The translations under genes were made by a program, and so were the position numbers. This document shows, piece by piece, positions 37,471 to 45,999 of a DNA stretch of 64,000 nt (positions are counted from its first letter, which is position 1; each line of letters starts with the position of its first letter). The notes below the pieces were generated by a model that ran no database searches, had not been told where the DNA came from, and saw nothing but the letters and a program-made list of their open reading frames with translations. The DNA comes from Glandiceps talaboti (lineage: Eukaryota > Hemichordata > Enteropneusta > Spengelidae), in the NCBI RefSeq assembly GCF_964340395.1, contig NC_135564.1:2259501-2323500 (forward strand), written 5' to 3'.

Positions 37471-39990
37471 TTCTATACACTGTGTCGCAGTACCCTTTTT
37501 GATAATTTGTCATCAAAGTGAACATATTTTTCTGTCATCTTCACAGTACAGTCCAAGTTCTTGGGCTACCACGACATACAAACAACCACACACTAAATCA
37601 GCAGTCTAAAAAGTTCCATGCCCACTGTAACATTTTCTGACTAAGCTGGTTCACCAAACAGGTATTCACAATTTGTCTTTTAACCCTCAATGAATTCGTT
37701 GTATAGGAGATTGGTTGAAGGGTCAAGCATATGGAAATCGCTTTGGTTCTCACATACACCTCAGACAGCCTCTGTACGTCTGAGCATACTGATTTGTGCA
37801 CACATCTCGAATTCTTGATTCCGCCGTTAATGTGTTGGGAACGTTTTACTTTCTACACATAAACTTCTCGAAGGAAACACATATACATAAAAAAACACAA
37901 GCGAAGGATGAGAGTGGACCAGTATTGAAAAGTACTGGTATGTTTATTCATGATTTTTTAAAACTAAACCTTTGCAAGTGCACACTCAAATCCTGGGTTG
38001 AGCAACGTTCTACCCAATCTTCTACTGCTGAGGGCGCTGTACACGTTTAGTTTCTGACACGGCAGTACATGTACAGCTTGCTATTAAATCTGTCAACAAC
38101 CGAACAGATAAGTAACAGTAAAATACCAGTCGATGTGAGAAAAGATTTGGGAATATCCTATATTTAAAATTCTTTACCTACACAAATACAGTTCAAAGCT
38201 GTGCTTTTAAAAATGTCTATGCTTACAGCAATATATTTACTACAGAGTTTAAATACTACTTGCACACATATGATAACTACATGTCCACAAAATCTACTAC
38301 ACATTGCTCATATACACAATTACTTTTTACTTGAAGAAAACTCCATCTATTGTTAAATATATCTCTACACTTTCCTGTGACTGCATCCCTCATATGTGTA
38401 TTGGTCAGGTTTTCAGTTAGAGATGATGGCACAAGCTCTTCTCCCCTTTTAACATATGAGCAATGGGGGGAGGGGGGGGGATATTAAATGAGGAGCGGGC
38501 AATGGGTGTTATACACATGCAGTAATTTAATATTGCAGTAAATAATGGCAACAACTAGGCTTAATGAACTATACAACAAATTGACACCATCACCAAAACT
38601 ATTTGATTCTGCAAACTCCAAAGTCTGGATCCAATCTTTGGTAATCTTTTGGAAATTAATATTTGTAATATCCCCAACTAGGCTACAAGTTGTCAATGGT
38701 CTGAAACAGAAAACCAAGAGTCAATATCATTTATGAGAGATACAGTTAGAGCAGTTTACAACACACAAAGTCTTTACAGCACAAAAAAATTGTTCAAAAA
38801 TTTCAGGTCAGAAGAAAAAATACACACCTTGTTTTCTCCCCAGCACATGTACACACTTTTCAAACTAAAAGAATTATCTAACAAAATAGCCTACTTAGGC
38901 TGGTGTGTTTTCTTCATAAAAAACAAATGTATTATTTTTATGACTAATTCTTATTATATTTACCCAACTACACATGACCTTTTTATCTAGTATACTAGGG
39001 TGCATGCTGGAATTACAACTAAAGATTTATCCTTGCATACTTATTATCTAAGTAAGGTAGTCTGTTCGCCAAGTCATCCAAATTTCACCAAAAAAGTTTG
39101 AAATTGTAAAATTGAAATTTCAAGCACGATTTTTTTTGTCAAAGGATAGCAAAGATTAAAGTGAAAATTCAAAAATATGGAAAATCTGAAGAGATAATTT
39201 AAATCAATTACTAAATTTTCAGGCATGCTGTTGCAATGTGTTTGTAGGTTTTTGTCAGCTTATACTTAATACTCATAACAAATTAAACGAATGTGTCAGT
39301 TTTGAACGGTAACCTATGAAAAAGTACAAATCAGGAAGAGTTGACTTTCATAGACTCTTATTCAAATATGGACTCACCTACAAAATAGGAGAAATTCTCA
39401 AATAATAAAAAATTGTCTCTGAAATGAGTTGTGTTGGTATGGTAATGTACAACAATACTGATCACAAATGTCTCTAAAATGTCACTAAATGTTATGGCCC
39501 ATATAGCAAGTCAGCTCAACACTTGATGTCTTAAAATTAGCACCCTATTGGTGTAATTACTTTTAACTTTTTGTAATACTAGTACCCACATCTCTTTATG
39601 TTTTTTGATGAGTTATTGAAAGTCATGAACACTAGTTGTACTTCAGTGATTGCTGTAAAATGAACAATTGAAGGTACGACGATCATAACCAAATCTGTGA
39701 GTCCATGATTGAATCTTCAAAACTTTTAATTTCAATTAATTTTCAAGATATCTAAGCCATTCATCCAATACTTTGCCGTACTAGGCATACACCAAATCAG
39801 CAAACCTTAAAATTTGCTAAATTTACATGCCTTCAACAAAAAGACATGTCTTACAGTACGTCATGTTGTTATGTTGGACGACTGACTAACTGTTGTAACT
39901 TATGTGGATTGATATATTCGGAAGATCACGTACGACAAACAACCTCTGTCCGTGCACAGACACAATGATGTAGATTTGAAAACATCAACA
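37470..39990. other. Intergenic or tropomodulin 3' flank, no gene recognised
   Basis: AT-rich, with an interrupted G run at 38465-38480. No exon or RNA gene is visible. Confidence 0.6.
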
Positions 39991-40250
39991 TTTTGAATTT
40001 GAAGTACGTGTACAAATCTGAGAAACTTTGAGATCCTAACTACATTTCTCTTATAATTTGCAATATTCATTTTGATTCAAAACCCACAAAATTAAAAATT
40101 TTTGAAGTACGATTCTGTGAAACTTTGAGATGCTGACTACATTTCTCTCAAAATTTGCTCTATTTTTGTGATTTTGATTCAAAACCCTCAAAGCTTTGAA
40201 TTTTGAGGTACACTCTCAAACACTCTGCTAACTACATGTCTTTCATATTT
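39991..40250. repeat. Degenerate tandem repeat, about 103-bp period, 2.5 copies
   Basis: Blocks beginning TTTGAAGTAC at 39998 and 40101 and TTTGAGGTAC at 40202 each continue with AACTTTGAGAT-like and CTAACTACATTTCTCT-like sequence and TTTTGATTCAAAACCC. It lies just beyond the tropomodulin stop codon, probably in the 3' UTR or flank. Confidence 0.75.
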
Positions 40251-40259
40251 GACTCTTTC

Positions 40260-40265
40260 TTTAAT
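40260..40265 (-). terminator. Possible tropomodulin polyadenylation signal (ATTAAA)
   Basis: No AATAAA is visible on the minus strand in the first kilobase after the stop codon. The variant ATTAAA lies about 450 bp downstream of the stop, in a degenerate 103-bp repeat. A canonical AATAAA is found much further on (37943-37948), which would imply a 2.8-kb 3' UTR. Weak; transcript ends would decide. Confidence 0.25.
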
Positions 40266-40713
40266 GGCTTAGGCAATACATAAACATCTATTTTTAGAGT
40301 CTACTAAATTAATAGATTATAAGATGTATATCAATACAAAATTTCATTCAAAAAAAAAAAAATTGTCAATCAAATGAAACTAAATGTCCATAAACTGGGC
40401 AGCTTCATACATTTAGTGTATAGAAGTATTCAAATGCTGCCTGTCTGACTGCTTGCCTGGCTGTTAGCCTGGTTTTTTACAACATATATTGCATGGTAGT
40501 TTATAGGTCACTTCTAGTAAGCAGTTAGAAAACACTACTTTGGAAGAATGTTGTGTAACAAATACAGTATTTTGAAATCCCCCACACACATAGTGTTCAG
40601 AGACAGTCATTATAAATCTGCAAATATTTCGTATTTCAGTTCTAAATCAAATCAAGCACAGAACTAGCATTCTAACTTTACACAATTTTTCATTTTGATT
40701 TGTGTTTTTCTCT

Positions 40714-40763
40714 TCACTTTTCAGCTTCTTCATCTTCATCTTTTCCTACACGCTTTTTGCGAG
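40714..40763 (-). CDS. Tmod: Tropomodulin coding exon 9 (residues 347-362 and stop)
   Basis: Acceptor ATTTTAG|; the first two bases (CT) complete a serine codon begun in exon 8. Encodes RKKRVGKDEDEEAEK and then TGA at 40716-40714: a basic patch followed by an acidic tail, in the position of the short basic tail (RKRR) of vertebrate tropomodulins. The phase agrees with exon 8, but the tail is poorly conserved, so this exon rests on splice logic more than on homology. Confidence 0.8.
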
Positions 40764-40988
40764 CTAAAATAAAACAGATATGCACACTGTTAGCATAACA
40801 AGGCAGCAGGAATTGTAACACTTAGAATATTTCTCTGTTCTTATCACCATACGATAGGGATTAGGCTTAAATCTTGGAGTGAGAAAAACAGTTGGATTAA
40901 GATTATGAGTGTATAAAGCTGTTGTGTGACAGAGATTTATAAAATGTTAGTCCTCAACAAAAGAAGAATTTTATCTACAATGTAATAT

Positions 40989-41297
40989 TGGGTGTGGTGG
41001 TGGTGGTAGTAGTGGGTGTGGTGGGTGGGTGTGGTGGTGGTAGTGGGTGTTGTGGTGGTGGGTGTGGTGGTGGTGGTGGGTGTGGTAGTGGGTGTGGTGG
41101 TAGTGGGTATAATGGTGGTAGTAGTGGTGGGTGTGGTGGTGGTAGTGGTGGTAGTAGTGGTGGGTGTGGTGGTGGTGGGTGTGGTGGTAGTAGTGGTGGG
41201 TGTGGTGGTAGTGGGAGTGGTGGTGGTAGTGGGTGTGGTGGTGGGTGTGGTGGTGATAGTAGTGGTGGGTGTGGTGGTAGTGGTGGTCATGGTGGTG
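40989..41297. repeat. GGT-rich imperfect microsatellite in tropomodulin intron 8
   Basis: About 310 bp of GGT/GGTGT/AGT triplets on the plus strand (ACC/CCA on the transcribed sense). Because the period is three and TAA/TAG/TGA are rare, all frames are open and produce spurious poly-Thr, poly-His, Gly- or Val-rich translations. It starts about 225 bp upstream of the last acceptor. The G-rich strand has many GGG and GG runs. Confidence 0.95.
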
Positions 41298-41510
41298 CCA
41301 CTGAGAAGATGGCATTTATGTGAGAACCTGGGATTCACACATCATGCTTTAATGATCACACAAGTTGTATCTAAGAATTTTTTGTAGTAAACATGAGAAA
41401 TTTTGTAATTCTTTCATGTCAATTTCCAGCTACATAACAAAACATGGCATGCTGTATCTAGAGTGAAGTATATGCGTTACGCAAGGTTTGAATGAATGGA
41501 CTACACTCAT

Positions 41511-41548
41511 CACCACCACAACAACAACAACAACAACAACAACAACAT
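41511..41548. repeat. (CAA)n microsatellite
   Basis: Perfect CAA triplets preceded by CACCACCA, in tropomodulin intron 8 about 120 bp downstream of the exon 8 donor in transcript direction. Confidence 0.95.
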
Positions 41549-41665
41549 CACTTTTTTTTGGTCATTTGCCACTAATACAAATGTATACTATTTGAATACA
41601 TATTTTGTGAAATGTGTTTACTCACTGAGTTCATTATTCCCTATAAATGAAATATGTGCACTTAC

Positions 41666-41810
41666 AGAGTTCATGATTCCTTATAAGAGCACGGTGAGCC
41701 CTCGATCTGGCACCAGCTTGTTCAAAGGAAAGACCAAACTTTAACAATGTCTTGTTTTTTTCCAGTGCCTTGGCTACTTCCATTTCCACTTTGTTGCCAA
41801 GTACAGACCT
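41666..41810 (-). CDS. Tmod: Tropomodulin coding exon 8 (residues 299-347)
   Basis: Acceptor GACTTTAG| and donor CTC T|GTAAGT. Encodes RSVLGNKVEMEVAKALEKNK, then TLLKFGLSFEQAGARSRAHR and ALIRNHEL. LGNKVEMEIxxxLEKNxTLLKFG is the last LRR and the most conserved tropomodulin motif; the tail forms the capping C-terminal helix. The following intron (40764-41665) contains (CAA)n and a 310-bp GGT-rich repeat. Confidence 0.97.
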
Positions 41811-42029
41811 CTAAAGTCACACAAAAAAAGAGAAAAATGTTAACAAAGTTCATTATTACATCAACAGTATAGTAAAAAAATGTTTTTCACTCAACTTTTT
41901 GTCTGCTGTGAAAACAAAAGTAATTTTAGTATTTTAAGGTAACTTCACTAGTACTAGTCATTTTAGCATGAATTTGAATAGAACAAATGTGATTGGTTGC
42001 TGGTAGACCTCATGCATGCAAGGCCTTAC

Positions 42030-42173
42030 CTGATTGGTTATCCTAAGCTCAAGAAGTGAGGTATTTTTAGCAACAATTTCCATGATGGCCTTGATACCAG
42101 TACCAGAAATGAAATTTGATTCCATATTTAAAACTTTCAATGTGCTGTTTTCTTCAAGGCCTTCAGCTATTTT
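42030..42173 (-). CDS. Tmod: Tropomodulin coding exon 7 (residues 251-298)
   Basis: Acceptor TCTACAG| and donor CAG|GTAAGG, phase 0 at both ends. Encodes [20 protein letters not shown], then [20 protein letters not shown] and LELRITNQ: the central LRRs of ABS2, with the near-invariant ESNFISG and LxELRIxNQ blocks. A symmetric exon of 48 codons. Confidence 0.97.
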
Positions 42174-42309
42174 CTGTAGAGATAAAAATTTCAAGAAAGT
42201 GGAGTCAGAAGACAGAGTAAAGTGGAAGCAATAATCTCGATGATGTTATTTTAATAAAGCTTCGGATGAATTCTTTCCCAAGGTCAACGTCAACAGTCAT
42301 CGACAGAGC

Positions 42310-42475
42310 TATAGACAATGTTGGTCCTAAACAATAGAATAATCCTATATAATCCATAAGGCTCCATTAATAGATAACATGAGAACCTGGGATTGATTCC
42401 TGGTGTTAAAGAAATTCAGTTGTCTGGTAGAGTTATAGAAAAATGTGGTCCAGAACAAAGCAATGATTCTATCTC
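42310..42475. repeat. SINE-A fragments (two partial copies) in tropomodulin intron 6
   Basis: Two overlapping remnants: 42310-42385 with ATGTTGGTCCTAAACAATAG and AAGGCTCCATTAATAGATAA, and 42385-42475 with GTTGTCTGGTA and GTGGTCCAGAACAA. The same blocks recur at 45672-45860 and 48650-48800. No intact head is present here. Confidence 0.65.
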
Positions 42476-42478
42476 ATA

Positions 42479-43009
42479 CTTACCAAAGCCACAGAGTCAT
42501 TCAGTCTAGTGTTTGTCAAACTTACCAAAGCCAGTCATTCAGTCTAGTGTTTGTCAAACTTACCAATGCCACAGTCATTCAGTCTAGTGTTTGTCAAACT
42601 TACCAAAGCCACAGAGTCATTCAGTCTAGTGTTTGCCACTTACCAAAGCCAGTCATTCAGTCTAGTGTTTGTCAAACTTACCAATGCCACAGTCATTCAG
42701 TCTAGTGTTTGTCAAACTTACCAAAGCCACAGAGTCATTCAGTCTAGTGTTTGCCACTTACCAAAGCCAGAGTCATTCAGTCTAGTGTTTGTCAAACTTA
42801 CCAAAGCCACAGAGTCATTCAGTCTAGTGTTTGTCAAACTTACCAAAGCCACAGAGACATTCAGTCTAGTGTTTGCCATACTTACCAAAGCCACAGAGTC
42901 ATTCAGTCTAGTGTTTGCCATACTTACCAATGCCACAGAGTCATTCAGTCTAGTGTTTGCCATACTTACCAATGCCACAGAGTCATTCAGTCTAGTGTTT
43001 GCCACTTAC
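42479..43009 (-). repeat. Exon-derived splice-donor minisatellite (13 units of about 38-42 bp) in tropomodulin intron 6
   Basis: Each unit reads, on the minus strand, GTAAGT + ATGG or TTGA + CAAACACTAG + ACTGAATGACTCTGTGGCTT + TG, then the next GTAAGT. The 36 bp after GTAAGT correspond to the last 36 bp of exon 6, where ATGGCAAGCACTAGGCTGAA encodes MASTRLN. The exon also contains TTAAGT just before that segment, so the unit probably arose by exchange between TAAGT in the exon and TAAGT in the donor. Full units are 42 bp (14 codons). Several have 2- or 4-bp deletions and are about 38-40 bp, including the first one next to the exon. Every unit keeps an intact GTAAGT. Confidence 0.97.
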
Positions 43010-43117
43010 CAAAGCCACAGAGTCATTCAGCCTAGTGCTTGCCATACTTAATTTCTCTAGATTTGTGTTGGTCTTCAAAGCCTCTCCTAATTCTTTTAAC
43101 TTGGGGATGGGAATGTT
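43010..43117 (-). CDS. Tmod: Tropomodulin coding exon 6 (residues 215-250); its 3' end founded a minisatellite
   Basis: Acceptor TTTTTGTCAG| and donor TTG|GTAAGT. Encodes [20 protein letters not shown] and then [10 protein letters not shown], one LRR unit. The spacing [22 protein letters not shown] matches the vertebrate paralogues residue for residue, so 43010 is the functional end. Immediately downstream are 13 diverged copies of the exon's last 42 bp, each carrying its own donor. Reading through the real donor in frame gives VSGKH and then a stop at 42994-42992, because the first repeat unit is 2 bp shorter than 42. Confidence 0.95.
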
Positions 43118-43935
43118 CTGACAAAAATCAAAAGAATCACAAATCAGTTGTATTGACCTGCACTAGCTGTGACTGGAATATTATTATTTATTTTTTTGAT
43201 CACACAAACAACAATATACATTCACTGAAGATTGTTAAAATATCAATCATTAGACATTGTACATGTTAATTAGTGGTTGATTCTATCCAGAAGTAGTACA
43301 GTAACAGGTTGAAATTGTGACTGCGTTAGGGCTGCTGATTTTAGGGTGGAGACCAAATAATAAATTTGATCAAATTGATTGCATCATATCATGTGCACAG
43401 CTACACAAATATGTTTACCCACAGGTGATTCAATACTATTCAGGGTCTGTGATATTGTGAGGAAGTCATTCTATCTAATAAAACAGTTTCAACAGACATT
43501 TCTGTTGTAGTTGGTTCAACTTTATATTCTAGTTATACAAAAATTAGATTTCAAAACATTAAATGTTGACCCATCTCGTAAATTTTGAAATATGTATAAT
43601 ACTTAGATTTTCAAAATATAAAATTTCGACCCATCTTGTAAATTTTGAAATGTGTTGTGTTTGATTCAAGATTTGGAAGTAGTTCATAAATTCTTTTCAT
43701 TATACATGTATACACACACACCTCTAACATGCACTTATAGGCCCTGGAATATGAATACATTGTAAATTCAAGATTTATGTGCAATTAAAGGCCTGGGAAC
43801 ATGACTTATTTGTATTTATTGACCAAGTAATATGAATATTGAATTAGCTTACTACTTCATAATCTTATGACAGTAAAACTTACAATATGTGAAATTGAAA
43901 CATTGTTTATGCACACAATTTCTTTGTACATTGAC

Positions 43936-43994
43936 CAACTATTAATATTAATATTATTATTATTATTATAATTATTATTAATATTAATATTAAT
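43936..43994. repeat. (ATT)n-rich stretch
   Basis: ATTAATATT and (ATT)n triplets, partly palindromic, in tropomodulin intron 5. Confidence 0.9.
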
Positions 43995-44267
43995 GCACCT
44001 CCTTAATACTTGGATTCATTTGGTGGAACAGTATGATCAAAGTTGGCAAAACAGGATAAACTGAACAGAATAAATGTGTAATCATCATTATACCATGCAC
44101 AAGCCAAGTTTAACAAACAATATGGAATTTATACCCTGGTTGTTCTATGTCACGACAACACTTGTCTATGTCATGACAATGCATGTCTATGTCACTGTTC
44201 TGCTGTGTTCAAAAAGTCAAAACGGTCAAAATTTCCATTATGCTTCTCCTCATTCTAATTTGATATA

Positions 44268-44420
44268 TTGTTATGCTTCAACATTTTTCTTCATTCAGCT
44301 GGAATATACTCTTGACCTAAGGGGTTGTCACTACTCGTCTAGCAACTCATAGTGACAAAGACCCCTTAGGTCACTCATATTTTTCTTTGCTGAACGAAGA
44401 AAAATATTGGGGAATAACAT
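44268..44420. mobile_element. Foldback inverted-repeat element in tropomodulin intron 5
   Basis: Core arms 44314-44333 (GACCTAAGGGGTTGTCACTA) and 44350-44372 are near-perfect reverse complements around a 16-bp loop. Similarity extends outward: TTTTTCTTCATTCAGC on the left matches the reverse complement of GCTGAACGAAGAAAAA on the right, and ATTGTTATG matches CATGTTATT. Arms of about 65 bp with a tiny centre suggest a foldback MITE; target-site duplication not clear. Confidence 0.65.
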
Positions 44421-44462
44421 GTAAATATTTATGACATCACAATAAATAGCTATTATACTAAC

Positions 44463-44593
44463 CTTTATGTTGTTTAGGTTGAGTTCTTTTAATTCAGGGT
44501 CATTGTCCTTAGCTTGTTGAACTGTCTTGTCAACATCTGTATCATTTGGGGGTTCCTTGGGGAGTAGCTTGGGTACAGCATACTTAGCAATAC
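44463..44593 (-). CDS. Tmod: Tropomodulin coding exon 5 (residues 171-214)
   Basis: Acceptor CTGTACAG| and donor AAG|GTTAGT. Encodes IAKYAVPKLLPKEPPNDTDV then DPELKELNLNNIK. EPPNxTxV and LNLNNIK mark the start of the leucine-rich repeat (LRR) domain, the tropomyosin-independent actin-capping site ABS2. By chance the frame stays open for about 45 codons into the preceding intron, but the acceptor and family alignment fix the start at 44593. The next intron (43118-44462) carries a foldback element and an (ATT)n stretch. Confidence 0.95.
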
Positions 44594-44660
44594 CTGTACA
44601 GACAGACCCACAAACAGACAGAATTAATGAATATGTACTAGACATTGTTTTCACAGTACC

Positions 44661-44860
44661 ATTGGTGGCAGCAGTGGGATGTTGAAAGACTGAATGAATC
44701 TTAGAGTGCACGTAACCACTAGCAACCATGTAATGTTACATTGGTGGCAGCAGTGGGATGTTGAAAGACTGAATGAACCTTATAGTGCATGTAACCACTA
44801 GCAACCATGTAATGTTACATTGTGGCAGCAGAAGTTGGATGTTGAATGAATCTTGTTTTA
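44661..44860. repeat. 79-bp tandem repeat, about 2.5 copies, in tropomodulin intron 4
   Basis: Copies start at 44661 and 44740 with ATTGGTGGCAGCAGTGGGAT and at 44819 (diverged). They fill most of the 319-bp intron. Confidence 0.9.
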
Positions 44861-44912
44861 AGACTTAATCAATGGATGATTTTGAACCACACATAACTAC
44901 AATGACACTTAC

Positions 44913-45014
44913 CTCTAAATTTACCATACTCCTCATCAATGTCAGTCACTTTCTTGTCTTTGAGGGATGCCTCATACTGCACCTGGTTCAACATACTATG
45001 TAGACCCAAAACAG
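44913..45014 (-). CDS. Tmod: Tropomodulin coding exon 4 (residues 137-171)
   Basis: Acceptor TTTCCTAG| and donor AGA G|GTAAGT. Encodes AVLGLHSMLNQVQYEASLKD, the conserved hydrophobic helix at the end of TMBS2 (vertebrate AAVLGMHNLxSNxQYY), then a lysine- and aspartate-rich linker to the leucine-rich repeat domain. The downstream intron (44594-44912) is largely a 79-bp tandem repeat. Confidence 0.93.
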
Positions 45015-45219
45015 CTAGGAAATACAAACAGTTACAACTGTAGTTAGTGTACGACCTTCAAGTTCTGGAGTTTTATAATACCAATAATTAAGAATTTATA
45101 GATGTTTTGGTATAAATATACCTCTACACTGGTGGTAGTAAATTGGCCTAACAGTTAACTTTATCTTCAGTGACAGAAGACTCTTTGGTATGGATCGACT
45201 ACTATATTGATGACCTTAC

Positions 45220-45345
45220 CTGCTAGCTCAACAAGTTCATCTTCAGTGGCACCATTAAGAGCACCTTCCCATTCTTCAGTCAATACAACATCCTCTTCAT
45301 TTTCTGTTACTGTCTTGGGTTCGTCTTTCGGTTTCCAGACTTTAC
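45220..45345 (-). CDS. Tmod: Tropomodulin coding exon 3 (residues 95-137)
   Basis: Acceptor GTGATAG| and donor GCA G|GTAAGG; phases 1 in, 1 out. Encodes GKVWKPKDEPKTVTENEE and then LTEEWEGALNGATEDELVEL. The KVWxPK block followed by an acidic E-ALxxAxxxEL segment is diagnostic of tropomodulins and leads into the second tropomyosin-binding site (TMBS2). The exon is shared by the full-length form and the proposed short form. Confidence 0.95.
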
Positions 45346-45617
45346 CTATCACAATCACAATAGAACGTAATGTTTATAACAAATCTCAAAAGTCCACTTT
45401 TGAACAAGAATCACTTTTCTTTCCTCATTTATAACAAATTCATAAAGTCTTATGGTGAATTTCTTTCACTTATAGCAAACCCAATACTTTATTTAAAAAG
45501 CCTAAAAAAGTCTCACTGCTTAAATAACCGATTCCTAAGTTGGCCACCCCACCTGTGAATCTATTTAGATCCTTAGGATGAAAGGTAAAAGCTTTAAAAA
45601 ATGAGTTGGCATCTCAC

Positions 45618-45642
45618 CACCGCCTCGAGGAAAGAAAGACAT
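45618..45642 (-). CDS. Tmod: Candidate alternative first exon of tropomodulin (MSFFPRGG)
   Basis: On the minus strand, 273 bp before exon 3, an ATG with A at -3 opens eight codons (MSFFPRGG) and is followed by G|GTGAGA, a good donor. It ends in phase 1, exactly what exon 3 (which begins GT AAA GTC) needs; joining them gives GKVWKPKDEP in frame. The predicted product is about 276 residues, without TMBS1 and most of ABS1 but keeping TMBS2 and the leucine-rich repeat domain. Vertebrate Tmod1 has a comparable short isoform (sTmod1) from an internal start. Seen: ATG, donor, phase. Inferred: promoter use. No TATA box or initiator is evident, and a tRNA-derived SINE begins about 30 bp upstream. Confidence 0.5.
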
Positions 45643-45671
45643 CTTGGAACAATTCACATTATCTACCAGTT

Positions 45672-45860
45672 GGCATGTTAGCTCAGCTGGTTAGAGCACT
45701 ATGACCAGTGTTTAGGGGACGTGGGTTCAAGTCCTACATGTGTCACTTTTCTTGCCTCAAATTCATAAAGAATTAAAGTTTGATGTCAAAAACAACTGCC
45801 TGGGTAGGGATATAGAAAAAGTTGGTCCTGAACCATAGAGAGTGGAGAGAATGTAACATG
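45672..45860 (+). mobile_element. tRNA-derived SINE (family A), best-preserved copy
   Basis: A tRNA-like head carries an A box around GTTAGCTCAGCTGGTTAGAG and a B box GGTTCAAGTCC at 45724-45734. The D arm (GCTC/GAGC) and T arm (GTGGG/CCTAC) still pair, but the anticodon stem is broken and position 33 is not T, so it is not a working tRNA gene. The body continues CAACTGCCTGGGTAGG and AAAAGTTGGTCCTGAACC, shared with 42310-42475 and 48650-48800. The insertion lies about 30 bp from the candidate alternative first exon. Confidence 0.75.
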
Positions 45861-45999
45861 TCTGTCTGAACACATTAACCATCCTATCTAATCATTACGG
45901 CTAGCTGTAATTTGTACAAAGTTGGAGGGGATGGGATGGGGAGAAAGTAATCCTGTTAATACACCTACTCCCACAAACAGGTAAAGATAACATATTATA

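Noticed and set aside
40937-41387. Long overlapping open frames rich in Thr/His/Gly/Val
   Set aside because: They are translations of a GGT/ACC triplet repeat inside tropomodulin intron 8; all frames are open, which is expected for such a repeat.
42739-43005. Repeat-coded LRR extension of tropomodulin ([14 protein letters not shown] repeats)
   Set aside because: The open frame of the array is out of phase with exon 6, and in the exon's own frame a stop follows after five codons. It is therefore not a coding extension.
44594-44729. Upstream extension of tropomodulin exon 5 with its own start codon
   Set aside because: A clear acceptor (CTGTACAG) and family alignment set the exon start at 44593; the extension lies in the 79-bp intronic repeat.
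45672-45745. Functional tRNA gene
   Set aside because: The anticodon stem does not pair, position 33 is C, and the acceptor stem is imperfect; the downstream body is repeated elsewhere, so it is a SINE head.
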